Source of the DNA: Candidatus Dojkabacteria bacterium | Lineage (GTDB): Bacteria > Patescibacteria > Dojkabacteria > B142 > JAFGFJ01 | NCBI GenBank assembly: GCA_016931155.1 | Contig: JAFGFJ010000006.1 | Span: 434,001-498,000, forward strand | Reading direction: 5' to 3' | Length of the DNA: 64,000 nt | Part shown: one piece after another, positions 17,601 to 25,985 of the stretch | Numbering within the stretch: position 1 is the first letter of the stretch | Layout: each line of letters starts with the position of its first letter | Program-made: the position numbers and the translations under genes | The notes under the pieces: model-generated | Told to the model about the DNA's origin: nothing | The model's input: the letters and a program-made list of their open reading frames with translations, nothing else | Databases searched by the model: none

Positions 17601-19857
17601 ATATTTCTGTGGTTCTTTCTCTGTCTTTTATGAAAACAGGATTTCCACTTGCAGAGTCAACGACTCCATTATTCTTCCCCTTCTCATCATTATAAGTAAC
17701 CTCAATAGGGTTTCCGTCTGGATCTACTCCCACTATGATCTTTGAAGAATCGCTAAATTTATATCCGTTTACATAACACGCAGTTCCAATGACTTTCTTT
17801 TCATTAAACTGCATGTCGCAAAGGTCAGTGTCAGTAAGTTTCTTAATAACCTCTTCAATCATTGCTTCATAGGATTTTGGTGCAGCAATCACATCTGCTG
17901 TGTTAAGCATATTGACGGGTAATCCGGGGAGTTTCACTCCAGTTCCATCGGAAGAGCAGAAAGAATTAGCAGTTTCATAGTTTGATACTGCTTTATTGAA
18001 AAAAGTTCGTTCCAGAAAGCCTTGAATTGTTAGAATTGCTCCAGATAGAAAATCAAAAATCCCTTTTACTTCACCATCTTGAGAAACGCTTGTGTTGTTT
18101 TGATAATTGTCCGAATTAGCACTTTTGTAATTATCCGAATTAGTTTTGTTAAAATCAGGTGAATTTGCAATAGTGTTTTCTTTCTCCTCCCCTACAAGAT
18201 TGTAGCTTGCAGTAAGGAAACCCTTTGATATCTTGTTGAAATCTCCGTAATAATCGTTGTGATTATAGAAGAGACAACCAGCTGCATTGCCCAGTAGTGG
18301 AAATGGTATATAGTCTGTATCTCCCTCGCTTGTTACACCAACTCTTCCATCGAACTTAAGACTGAAGTCAATTCCACTAAAGAAGTTGTTTGCGTTTCTG
18401 TAAAAACACGGAGGAATCTGCTGAATATCACGATCATCTTGGGTGTAGTCTGCGACAGCTGATTGCAGGTAATCCAAAATAGGTATTCCTTCATCGTTAA
18501 TACCATCTCCGTTAAGATCCCTGCCTTCTACAGCTGAAGTAACGTAATAGTTTAGATGCCAGAGACCATCGTCTGGTACCACTCCCTTTGAGCATTCTTC
18601 TGACGTGGCATTTTGACCACATTTTGCTATTCTCAACTTTCCACAGAGTTCTGTCCCAGGACCACAGTCCCCGATAGCAGGTGTGGTCTTGCCTCCTCCC
18701 TCGATAGTTTCAAAGTCTTCATTTATCTGACAGCTTACGAGATCGTGAGAAAAGTCTCCGTCAAAAGGACACGATGAAACGAGGTCTCCAGTGGCTGGAG
18801 GAACTGGACCTTCAGGAATAATCGAAGAACATTCACCTCCCAGAGCTTCGGCAATTTCTGCGTCGGTCATGACTGCATATCTAAAATTTACATCAGGATT
18901 TGTTCCAAATGCATTGAAGAGAAGAAATGCTTTTACTCTTTCTTCTGCATAAATTGCGCTATTAATTTCGCTTGCTAACCTGCCGATGTCGTGGTCAAAA
19001 TCACCTGTCTCAGTGATATATAGATCTTGTCCAGGGTACATTTCCTTTGCTGCATCAACCCATTGAGTAATGATCGTACCGTGTACGTTGTAGAGGTTAC
19101 CGGCGATTCCTTCAAGACCAGCAAAATTTGCACCGTGAGCAATCATCCGTGCATGCAATTTTTCTTTCAAATGGCTTGTCATGTTGAAAGCTGGACTGAG
19201 TAGATGAACATTGCTGGTTCCTTTCATACCAATAATAATGGTGTTCATATAATCACTTGCAGCTTTTGCTATTCTGTCTATTTCTTCGTCATTAGATGGG
19301 AGTGGGATAGGAATATCTTCAGTACCTGGTAGCCAGTTTTCATTCATTGGTTCGTTTGGTCCTGCAATGGCATAAAAATCGATTCCTCCTGTTTGAGATG
19401 CAACAGCTTTTAGAAAATTTATGTAATCATTTGGATTTTTAAAATGACAGCTATCGTGGTAACAGATTCTCACTATTGTAGTAAGTCCGTAATTTGAAGC
19501 CTCTTTTATTTTTTCTGCAACTATTCCAGCTTCTTCTTCCTTTGTGGCGATAGCAAGTATCCACTTCATACTGTGGCTTTGAGCTCTACGGTAATTTGAT
19601 TGGGTCATGAGATCAAAACCACCTGCCAGATTTATCCCTGCTTTATCACATTCGTCTGGTACGTCACTTGATGAAAGTACCTTTCCTCTGTTTGAAGCAA
19701 TTATCTGATTTCCATAGTCGTGCTTCTGTACCTGGAGTGTTGTAATGAAAGTCAATACAGCAACTGCTATGAATCCGACTGCGACAACAGGAAACCCTTT
19801 CTTCTGGTTTGGGACATAGATTTCAAGTTTTTTTCCCTTGCTGTTTTCAATTTTCAT
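14662..19857 (-). CDS. Giant multidomain surface protein: GH-A-like, lysozyme-like, M23-like and NAGPA domains
   Basis: The product has 1731 residues with an N-terminal membrane anchor (about 22-42). Residues about 70-340 resemble a clan GH-A barrel: N168-E169-P170 fits the acid/base and E283 in ITETG fits the nucleophile. A long unassigned region follows. A lysozyme/transglycosylase-like domain lies around 980-1200 with candidate catalytic E1005 (IAYNETW). A LytM/M23-like module near 1295-1350 (APESGTITS, EYRFQHLQ) lacks the full HxH pair and may only bind. The C-terminus, about 1500-1725, is a phosphodiester-glycosidase (NAGPA) domain with AILLDGGSSQQL. All would act outside the cell on glycans or cell wall, its own or a neighbour's. 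Many paired Cys suggest disulfides. Confidence 0.85.
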   Translation of the reverse strand: MKIENSKGKKLEIYVPNQKKGFPVVAVGFIAVAVLTFITTLQVQKHDYGNQIIASNRGKVLSSSDVPDECDKAGINLAGGFDLMTQSNYRRAQSHSMKWILAIATKEEEAGIVAEKIKEASNYGLTTIVRICYHDSCHFKNPNDYINFLKAVASQTGGIDFYAIAGPNEPMNENWLPGTEDIPIPLPSNDEEIDRIAKAASDYMNTIIIGMKGTSNVHLLSPAFNMTSHLKEKLHARMIAHGANFAGLEGIAGNLYNVHGTIITQWVDAAKEMYPGQDLYITETGDFDHDIGRLASEINSAIYAEERVKAFLLFNAFGTNPDVNFRYAVMTDAEIAEALGGECSSIIPEGPVPPATGDLVSSCPFDGDFSHDLVSCQINEDFETIEGGGKTTPAIGDCGPGTELCGKLRIAKCGQNATSEECSKGVVPDDGLWHLNYYVTSAVEGRDLNGDGINDEGIPILDYLQSAVADYTQDDRDIQQIPPCFYRNANNFFSGIDFSLKFDGRVGVTSEGDTDYIPFPLLGNAAGCLFYNHNDYYGDFNKISKGFLTASYNLVGEEKENTIANSPDFNKTNSDNYKSANSDNYQNNTSVSQDGEVKGIFDFLSGAILTIQGFLERTFFNKAVSNYETANSFCSSDGTGVKLPGLPVNMLNTADVIAAPKSYEAMIEEVIKKLTDTDLCDMQFNEKKVIGTACYVNGYKFSDSSKIIVGVDPDGNPIEVTYNDEKGKNNGVVDSASGNPVFIKDRERTTEISLDGMKRALAGAYLDEALFFHGMGTRKELSDTKSNSDTTSGFRVIHNANVGIEVPLTVRIYDGLNPKDPLTPVLVENISAPTYCEAGDFYRGFFKLADGKSEGRDYYIIPWIGQIPRMYARIAAVGTDYVIDKTGDLIGTPSGNDPLDKERIPLCSNAGADEDCLVPASDTTADPLFDWLVDEGVLSQAEIAGTFGQAGLTETPVDEPDICVEGGKVLGNYESLMKRVADFINSQSGGSRIPWYVLWGIAYNETWTRCSESHAKWYSDAAHSSILPALGTADGSGPVYDFTDKCSGDPYELAMYKDTNTVDGQGKGVGQFMPGTFTALLTDTYWYRSSSDTDTGALIDACISHLGITDRSTGKNYTTGLVDSALDQGINSVLQEHFSRERVGDSLCAMAVMLSEIAANQRVSRERATTGPYIPENEWTDNDISNAAERYYGGCGHSYCFNAINRARFAQSYFTGLDTNMTGPICPIDRVDGDDAKQRDYIGDLACPVGAGGGTDHRCFQGPFGSYTHCPYLGVHDLPLDLYPLPYSSYIYEDKMRIVAPESGTITSTYSSNYEGGYLGEVVNFRGDSGVEYRFQHLQAGTIPSTETHLMAGERLAYMSFDPDMSYSGEKATFADPQFAQYYDQKRAIYSWGDIHTHITAVYNGKNVDPYLIFGEILGCNVVAPEPGQKQNDPVPASSLVCKKRAGSQHLLNDNHCGTIDSVDTADDNIVRGLFEKMSNENDSDSENPQPEGSCTATRIEPGHYKVELDPDNLVTNSLTRGSHSITEFAQETGAKVAINSNFYGSGNIAIGLYGDQYNPCIGCPVAHAVKAAIAVADNFGSLSMLAQKGKLGLINLEPFYNQTSNFNSVKSTTRGLRNGVSGILLINNGQLANFQTVVAPYSAIGWDSNGRLFAYSSKYTSEALAQKMITDGIQNAILLDGGSSQQLFASGGGIVSSDGEPNSTVNIFTRNIGSYRPVPFYIGSKSCPSN

Positions 19858-19928
19858 AATTCAGGAATATTTTATTCTATAGAAGTATCTGATTTGCTAC
19901 AATAGACTACAAATTTTATTTGTGCAGT

Positions 19929-20612
19929 ATGCCCAGGAAAATCGATATTGATAGGTTTGGTGGAGCGTCCCCATTTGTCTGGACTCATGAACATCTCACA
20001 AAGGTCTTGTGTTATGAGTCCAATAGTGTGGTAAAGGAGCCGAGGATAAAGGAAGCGTTTCGTACTGTCAAAAGGGAGGATTTCGTGAAGTCGGAAGATA
20101 GATTCTATGCATATGCGGATATGGCTCTTGAAATAGGCTTTGGACAAACTATTTCTCAACCTACTGTTGTTGCACAAATGCTTCAACTTTTAAATCCGAA
20201 ACTTGGGGGGAAGTATCTCGATATTGGAGCGGGATCAGGATTTGTCTCGGCTCTCATTGGGAAAATTGTTGGTTCGGAAGGCAAAGTAATAGGTCTTGAA
20301 AGAATACAACTTCTTGCTGAGCAGGCAAGAGAAAGTATTTCCAGATATCCAGAGTTTTCAAATGTAACGATTTATCTAAAGGATGGGTCAAAAGGTTTTC
20401 CAGAGGGGGCTCCATATGACGGTATTCACGTTGGAGCAGCATATGATTTGATCCCTGAGGAATTAATTGACCAACTGAAGATTGGTGGGAAGCTTGTTGT
20501 TCCAACAAAAGAAAATGATATAAGGGTTATCATAAGAGAAACAAAGGAAGATACATCGGAGAAAATTTATCCCGGCTACGTTTTTGTGCCCATTGTTGAA
20601 GGGGTTGAATGA
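19929..20612 (+). CDS. pcm: Protein-L-isoaspartate O-methyltransferase
   Basis: Pcm methylates isoaspartyl residues in aged proteins so that they can revert. The S-adenosylmethionine-binding motif I is YLDIGAGSGFVSALIG, preceded by the family's GFGQTISQPTVVAQML. The C-terminal motifs (YDGIHVGAAYDLIPEELIDQLKIGGKLVVP) follow the Pcm order. ATG 19929 gives 227 residues; a TTG three codons upstream is unlikely. It is divergent from the giant surface protein, with a TACAAT at 19898-19903 as candidate -10. It precedes clpC, so protein repair and protein unfolding sit side by side, but clpC has its own promoter. Confidence 0.88.
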   Translation: MPRKIDIDRFGGASPFVWTHEHLTKVLCYESNSVVKEPRIKEAFRTVKREDFVKSEDRFYAYADMALEIGFGQTISQPTVVAQMLQLLNPKLGGKYLDIGAGSGFVSALIGKIVGSEGKVIGLERIQLLAEQARESISRYPEFSNVTIYLKDGSKGFPEGAPYDGIHVGAAYDLIPEELIDQLKIGGKLVVPTKENDIRVIIRETKEDTSEKIYPGYVFVPIVEGVE

Positions 20613-20624
20613 ATATTAGCACTG

Positions 20625-20653
20625 TTGACCATTGTCTGCCAATTTGTTACACT
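20625..20653 (+). promoter_or_regulatory. Predicted sigma70 promoter of clpC
   Basis: TTGACC (20625-20630), exactly 17 bp, TACACT (20648-20653), beginning 12 nt after the pcm stop. Start site near 20660, leader about 18 nt, with a GGAG ribosome site before ATG 20678. I see no CIRCE or CtsR-type inverted repeat next to it. Confidence 0.55.
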
Positions 20654-20677
20654 TAAGGATATTCAACGGAGATTATT

Positions 20678-23347
20678 ATGATCTGTCAGAGATGTAAACA
20701 AAGGGAAGCAAAGAGCACATATACAACTGTCATAAATGGGCAGAAGCAGGTGGTGAATCTTTGTCAGCCCTGTGTTGAAGAGATTTCTTCGGGAACAAAT
20801 TTTTTTGATCCCTTTAGTCGTGGGGAGGATTCTTTCCATACTTTTTCTGATTATGCCGGACCTCAGGAGCGTATAGATATTACCGAGATGTTTTCAGAAA
20901 GGACGAAGGAATCGATTCAGGCTGCGGCATATTTTGCTCTTCAAAAAAAGAATAGAAACATTGATACAGAACATCTTCTCTATTCTCTTGCAGATAAAGA
21001 CGAAGTATTAGAAAGGATTTTTAAAGAATTGGATATAGATAAAGCTTCACTTAGAACCCTTCTTGAGGAGCAGACAGGGCAAGGGGAATATGAGGGTTCG
21101 GCATTTGGTCTCACTCCCAGAGCAAAGCGGGTAATAGAACTTGCATATCAGGAAGCTCAAGAATTGCGGCACAAATATATAGGGACTGAGCATATTTTCC
21201 TTGCACTAATAAGAGAAGGTGAAGGTCTTGCTTCACAGATCCTTTCCAAATATGCGGTTTCGCACACAAAGGCTAGACAAGCTGTTGTAAAAATTGTCGG
21301 AGAAGGTGATGAGAAAGGAACAAAAGTTAAAGAAAAATCTGAAACTCCAAATCTTGATCAGTTCAGTAAAGACCTTACAGAACTTGCTGGACAGGGAAAG
21401 ATAGATCCAGTTATTGGGAGGGCTGAGGAGATAACCAGGGTGATAGAAATATTATCCCGGAGAAAAAAGAATAATCCTGTATTAATCGGGGAGCCTGGAG
21501 TGGGAAAGACGGCAATAGCAGAAGGACTCGCTCAAAGAATAGTGACAGGGAATGTACCTGAAGTTCTGAAAAACAAGAAAGTGAAGGCACTGGATTTGGG
21601 TTTACTGGTAGCGGGTTCGAAATTCAGGGGAGATTTTGAAGAGAGAGCAAAAAAAGTAATTGAAGAATTGGAGAAATCTGACAGAGAGGTGATTTTATTT
21701 ATTGATGAACTTCATACTATTGTGGGTTCAGGTGCTAGAGAAGGTGAGCTGGATCTGGCAAATATGTTGAAGCCGGCACTTGCCCGTGGAGACCTTCAAG
21801 TTGTTGGAGCGACAACTATTGATGAGTACAAAAAATATATTGAAAAGGATGCCGCACTTGAAAGAAGATTCCAGCCGGTTTTGGTGAAAGAACCAACTGT
21901 AGAGGAAACCATAGAAATTCTCCGGGGAATAAGGGATAAATATGAAGCTCATCATAGAATAAAGATTTCAGAGGAAGCAATTATTGGAGCTGCAAGACTC
22001 TCTGATAGATATATTAAGGATAGGTTTCTTCCAGATAAAGCTATAGATTTGGTGGATGAGGCATCAAGTCATGTTAGGTTTTTTTATACAACTGAGCCCG
22101 AGGAAATAAAGAATTTAAAGAATGAGGTTAAAAAACTGGAGGTTGAGAGAGAAGCATTGAGCAGAGCAAATAAGCATAAAGAATCAGCTGAGATTAAGCA
22201 GAAAATTGAAGGGCTTAAAGCAGATCTAGCCCCATTAGAGGAGAAGTGGTTAAAAACCAGGGGGACAGCTACTCCTGAGGTTGTATTGGAAGATATTGCA
22301 AATGTTGTTTCGAGAATGACGGGTGTACCTGTAAGTGAACTCAAGCAGGAAGAAATGCAGCAACTTCTTGATTTGGAAAATAAACTTCACAACAGAATAG
22401 TAGGTCAGGATGAAGCAGTAACTCTTGTTTCTGATGTAGTGCGAAGAGCCAGGGTGGGACTCAAAGATCCGGGCAGACCAATTGCATCTTTTCTGTTTTT
22501 AGGACCTACCGGGGTTGGTAAGACAGAACTAGCGAAATCACTTGCTGAGTACGTCTTTGGCGATGAAGATAAGATAGTCAGATTGGACATGAGTGAATAC
22601 ATGGAAAAGCATTCAATTGCTAGACTGATTGGTTCGCCACCCGGATATGTTGGGTATGAGGAGGGTGGTCAGCTTACGGAAAAGATTAGAAGACAGCAGT
22701 ACTCGGTTGTTCTTTTTGATGAGATTGAGAAAGCTCACCCCGATGTTTTCAATAGTCTTTTGCAGATACTTGATGACGGGCGACTTACAGACGGGAAGGG
22801 AAGAACAGTAGACTTTAAAAACTGCATAATTATTGCTACAAGCAATGTTGGTTCCAATCTGATTCTCGAAAGAATTCAGGATTTCAGGACTATAAATGGG
22901 GTAGACTCAAAAAAAGAAAGTGGGGTGATTAAGCTAAGATCAAAGAAAAGGGATGATGATGTGATGCAAAAGTGGGATGACCTAAGAAAGCTTCTTCTTG
23001 AGGAACTTAAAAAAGTCTTTAGACCAGAGTTTTTGAACAGAATTGATGAAATTATTGTGTTTAAACCTTTGAATCAGGAACAAATTAAAGGAATAATTTC
23101 TTTTCAGCTTGAAAAAACAAAAAATCTTCTTAATGCGCAGGGAATATCAATGGAAGTAAGTGAGAAGGCGAAAGGAAGACTTGCGGAGCTTGGCTATGAT
23201 CCTCAGCTTGGAGCCAGACCTCTCAGGCGTGCGATTCAAAAGGAAGTAGAAAGTCCAATAAGTAGAAAAATTCTTGAAGGAGAATATAAAAAAGGAGATA
23301 CTGTTATTGTAGATTTTATAGGAGGGTCTTTCTCGTTTACTAAATAA
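20678..23347 (+). CDS. clpC: ClpC-type AAA+ unfoldase with N-terminal zinc finger
   Basis: The order of domains in this 889-residue protein is: four-Cys zinc finger (C3, C6, C29, C32) like that of McsA or ClpE; two Clp_N repeats (about 70-215); AAA1 with Walker A GEPGVGKT near 270-277 and Walker B FIDELH; a UVR-like coiled middle domain; AAA2 with Walker A GPTGVGKT near 609-616 and Walker B LFDEIEKAH; and the C-terminal small domain. It unfolds proteins, normally for ClpP. In the loop after Walker B, where ClpC proteins carry a [LIV]-G-[FL] tripeptide for docking ClpP, I see only SGV and NGV inside an enlarged basic insert, so docking is uncertain. The next gene's ATG overlaps its stop. Confidence 0.93.
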   Translation: MICQRCKQREAKSTYTTVINGQKQVVNLCQPCVEEISSGTNFFDPFSRGEDSFHTFSDYAGPQERIDITEMFSERTKESIQAAAYFALQKKNRNIDTEHLLYSLADKDEVLERIFKELDIDKASLRTLLEEQTGQGEYEGSAFGLTPRAKRVIELAYQEAQELRHKYIGTEHIFLALIREGEGLASQILSKYAVSHTKARQAVVKIVGEGDEKGTKVKEKSETPNLDQFSKDLTELAGQGKIDPVIGRAEEITRVIEILSRRKKNNPVLIGEPGVGKTAIAEGLAQRIVTGNVPEVLKNKKVKALDLGLLVAGSKFRGDFEERAKKVIEELEKSDREVILFIDELHTIVGSGAREGELDLANMLKPALARGDLQVVGATTIDEYKKYIEKDAALERRFQPVLVKEPTVEETIEILRGIRDKYEAHHRIKISEEAIIGAARLSDRYIKDRFLPDKAIDLVDEASSHVRFFYTTEPEEIKNLKNEVKKLEVEREALSRANKHKESAEIKQKIEGLKADLAPLEEKWLKTRGTATPEVVLEDIANVVSRMTGVPVSELKQEEMQQLLDLENKLHNRIVGQDEAVTLVSDVVRRARVGLKDPGRPIASFLFLGPTGVGKTELAKSLAEYVFGDEDKIVRLDMSEYMEKHSIARLIGSPPGYVGYEEGGQLTEKIRRQQYSVVLFDEIEKAHPDVFNSLLQILDDGRLTDGKGRTVDFKNCIIIATSNVGSNLILERIQDFRTINGVDSKKESGVIKLRSKKRDDDVMQKWDDLRKLLLEELKKVFRPEFLNRIDEIIVFKPLNQEQIKGIISFQLEKTKNLLNAQGISMEVSEKAKGRLAELGYDPQLGARPLRRAIQKEVESPISRKILEGEYKKGDTVIVDFIGGSFSFTK

Positions 23348-23577
23348 TGGATGTTTTCATTGAGGAATTTGTCAACATAGTTAAGTATACTGCTGTGGCT
23401 ACAGGAGTGATTGGTCTTGTTGGTCTTCTTGTATATTCACTTCAGAAGCTTACAAGCAGGGATCTATCTGATCAGACCGGCTGGAAGAATTTTGCAAGGC
23501 CGGCAGTAGGTGTTCTGTTTGTATCTGTTTTTGTACAGATTATAGTAATTGTTGTAGCAACTCTCTCAGTCACTTAA
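23347..23577 (+). CDS. Small two-helix membrane protein
   Basis: The 76 residues contain two predicted membrane helices (about 15-33 and 50-73) joined by a short polar loop. The ATG overlaps the clpC stop codon by one base, so translation is coupled to ClpC. No family is recognised. The coupling hints at a membrane adaptor or a filler gene in the clpC operon; neither can be decided here. The glycosyltransferase gene starts 17 nt later. Confidence 0.65.
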   Translation: MDVFIEEFVNIVKYTAVATGVIGLVGLLVYSLQKLTSRDLSDQTGWKNFARPAVGVLFVSVFVQIIVIVVATLSVT

Positions 23578-23594
23578 ATTTCTTTACTTACTTT

Positions 23595-24749
23595 ATGAAA
23601 GTTATCCAAGTTACAACTTTTTTTCACCCGGTAGTTGGTGGTGTGGAAACACAGGTTTTATCTCTTTCGGAAAAATTGAAAGAGGCTGGGTATGATGTTG
23701 AAGTTATCACTTCGGACTCTACGAAAAAGGGGAGGATAAAAGAAAAAATATCTGAAGTCGGTGGAATACAGGTTACTAGATGCTTTACGTGGTTTGGTTT
23801 CAGTCATTTCCATAAGTTCTATCCTTCATTGTTTTTCAAATTACTGAGGAGGGATTTTGATATTGTCCATGTGCACGGATTTAGAAAATTTGAAGTTTAT
23901 GCAGCTTTGCTTGCGGCTAAGTTGAAGGGGAAGAAAATAGTAGTAAGTACTCATAATCCTTTTGTTGTAGAAAAGGGTTCCAGGATGTCTTTACTGAATT
24001 TCTTGATTAAAATTCACGATTTAACGGCAGGAAAAATTCTCAGCAGATTTATTGATCATGTAATCATTTTGAGTAAAGAGGAGTACCCGGTTCTTGAGAA
24101 ATTTAAAATCAAGAAAGAAAAAATTACACTTGTCCCGAACGGAATAAACGAACGGTTTTTTGAAAAAGGGGATTCAGAAAAGATTATCAAAGACTATAAC
24201 ATTGACACAAGAAGGTGGAAAAATTTCGTGGTGAGTGCAGGTAGAATTCATAAGGTAAAGGGGTATCAAAATCTTAAGCATGCTGTTCATAAGTTAAAGA
24301 ATGTATTGTTTATAATTTCAGGGGCTGATGACGGTTATCTTGTTGAATTGAAAAAACTTTATGAAGACAATGAAAATGTATTGTTTCTGGAAAGAAACTT
24401 AAGTCAGGAGCAAGTGAATAATCTTTTTGCTCTTGCTGATCTTTTTGTATTTCCCAGTCTTCATGAGGCTTTTGGGATTACTCTTGTCGAGGCTATGGCT
24501 TCTGGGTTGCCTGTATTATCCACCAATGTTGGAGGACCTGGGGATATTGTAAAGGAAGAATTTGGGGTGCTGGTTGATCCAGTTGATCTAGGAATTTGGG
24601 CAAGCAAAATTCAGTGGCTTCTTGCCGATCCGAGACTTCGTGATAAAATGGGCGACAGTGCGAGAAGGGGTGCGAAAAGGTATAGGTGGGAGAGGGTTCT
24701 TTCGCAGACAGAAAAAGTGTACAAAGATTTGTTCCCAGAGAAGTTATGA
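23595..24749 (+). CDS. GT-B fold glycosyltransferase (family GT4-like)
   Basis: This 384-residue enzyme would transfer a sugar from a nucleotide donor. The N-terminal acceptor half begins with FFHPVVGGVETQV, the usual GT4 glycine loop. The C-terminal half has the donor-site pattern HEAFGITLVEAMASGLPV, the E-x7-E motif, and a closing SARRGAKRYRWERV helix. There is no membrane segment, so it acts at the inner face, presumably on lipid-linked or surface glycans. It sits between the clpC pair and tsaD on one strand with short gaps, so a single transcript is likely. Confidence 0.9.
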   Translation: MKVIQVTTFFHPVVGGVETQVLSLSEKLKEAGYDVEVITSDSTKKGRIKEKISEVGGIQVTRCFTWFGFSHFHKFYPSLFFKLLRRDFDIVHVHGFRKFEVYAALLAAKLKGKKIVVSTHNPFVVEKGSRMSLLNFLIKIHDLTAGKILSRFIDHVIILSKEEYPVLEKFKIKKEKITLVPNGINERFFEKGDSEKIIKDYNIDTRRWKNFVVSAGRIHKVKGYQNLKHAVHKLKNVLFIISGADDGYLVELKKLYEDNENVLFLERNLSQEQVNNLFALADLFVFPSLHEAFGITLVEAMASGLPVLSTNVGGPGDIVKEEFGVLVDPVDLGIWASKIQWLLADPRLRDKMGDSARRGAKRYRWERVLSQTEKVYKDLFPEKL

Positions 24750-24803
24750 AAAAAGTAGTCTTGGGAAAATATTTTTATGGCTAATTTTTAGCTTTAGAGT
24801 TTT

Positions 24804-25895
24804 ATGCTCATTCTTGGTATTGAGACAACTTGTGATGAAACTGGAGCGGCTGTCGTGAAAGATGGAAGAGAAATTCTTTCAAATATTGTTTCTTCTCAAA
24901 TTGAGATTCACCAAAATTATGGCGGTGTTGTTCCAGAGGTAGCAGCACGTAAACATCTGGAGGCACTTCCATTTGTAGTGGAGTCTGCTCTGGATCAGGC
25001 AGGAGTGGAGATTGGGGATATAGATGCTGTCGCAGTTTCAGCTGAGCCTGGACTTCCGCCGGCTCTTGTCACGGGATATGCCTATGCAAACGGACTTGCA
25101 TTGTCAATTGGAAAGTCTCTAATTCCTGTAAATCACCTTGAAGCACATGTTCATGCAAACTGGCTGGAATTTAATCTTGGGGGAAGATCGAAGGCCGGTG
25201 GTAAGGGAAAGAAAGATGGTAAGGGAAAGAAAGATGGTAAGGGAAAGAAATATGTTGAAATTGAGTATCCCTATCTCTGTCTACTTGTTTCAGGCGGGCA
25301 CACAGAATTGCTTTTGGTGAGTTCTCCTTCAAAGTATAAGGTGGTGGGAGAAACACAGGATGATGCTGCTGGTGAAGCATTTGATAAGGTGGCAAGGATG
25401 CTGGAGCTTCCATATCCAGGCGGAGTTGAAATAGATAGGATTTCAAAAGAAGGGGATGAAAGAGCTTATGATTTTCCAAGGCCACTTATGAAAAGTGAGG
25501 ATCTGAATTTTAGTTTCTCAGGACTCAAGACTGCAGTTGCTTATAAACTGAAGGAGATCAAAGGACAGGAAGAATATGATTTGAGCTCACTTCCTGAAAA
25601 TAAAAAAGAAGAATTGAGTAAAGAGCTGAGATCCAATCTTTACGCAGATATAGCGGCTTCTTTTCAGGAGGCAGTGGTGGAGACGCTTGTTTATAAGACT
25701 ATTGAAGCAGCAAATAGCTTGGGGATAAATACTATTGCTATTGCAGGAGGGGTAGCCGCAAATTCAAGACTTCGTGAGGTAATGACCACCAAGTCTTCAG
25801 AGCTGGAATACGAACTCCATTACCCTGAACTGTCACTGTGCGTTGATAATGCCGCAATGGTTGGAGGAAGAGCGTTTTACGATATCTCCCAATAA
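24804..25895 (+). CDS. tsaD: tRNA N6-adenosine threonylcarbamoyltransferase TsaD with Gly/Lys insert
   Basis: TsaD transfers threonylcarbamoyl to A37 of ANN-decoding tRNAs. The N-terminal GIETTCDETG, the metal-binding NHLEAHVHAN, SGGHTEL, the GEAFDKVARML segment and the C-terminal GGVAANSRLR are all intact. Between HLEAH and SGGHTEL lies a basic low-complexity insert made of three GKGKKD-type units, encoded by an 18-bp tandem repeat (25200-25253). Its position between two conserved loops suggests a surface loop that could touch RNA. 363 residues is slightly longer than usual because of it. Confidence 0.96.
   Translation: MLILGIETTCDETGAAVVKDGREILSNIVSSQIEIHQNYGGVVPEVAARKHLEALPFVVESALDQAGVEIGDIDAVAVSAEPGLPPALVTGYAYANGLALSIGKSLIPVNHLEAHVHANWLEFNLGGRSKAGGKGKKDGKGKKDGKGKKYVEIEYPYLCLLVSGGHTELLLVSSPSKYKVVGETQDDAAGEAFDKVARMLELPYPGGVEIDRISKEGDERAYDFPRPLMKSEDLNFSFSGLKTAVAYKLKEIKGQEEYDLSSLPENKKEELSKELRSNLYADIAASFQEAVVETLVYKTIEAANSLGINTIAIAGGVAANSRLREVMTTKSSELEYELHYPELSLCVDNAAMVGGRAFYDISQ
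25200..25253 (+). repeat. 18-bp tandem repeat, three copies, inside tsaD
   Basis: Units at 25200-25217, 25218-25235 and 25236-25253; the first two are identical and the third differs by one base near its end. They encode Gly-Lys-Gly-Lys-Lys-Asp repeats in frame. Confidence 0.95.
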
Positions 25896-25916
25896 CGTTC
25901 TTTCTATTACTATTTG

Positions 25917-25946
25917 TTTACAAGTCAGATATAGAGTGTTATTCTA
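25917..25946 (+). promoter_or_regulatory. Predicted promoter with possible operator for XRE gene
   Basis: TTTACA (25917-25922), 17 bp, TATTCT (25940-25945). An inverted repeat ATAGA (25931-25935) / TCTAT (25942-25946) overlaps the -10, a typical place for autorepression by the HTH protein encoded just downstream. The operator role is inference. Confidence 0.4.
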
Positions 25947-25985
25947 TCTATGTAGGTAATTGTATTCTATATTTATCTTTTCTCA

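Noticed and set aside
15365..17695. Several plus-strand frames of 60-90 codons opposite the giant surface protein
   Set aside because: They are antisense shadows with no start signals.
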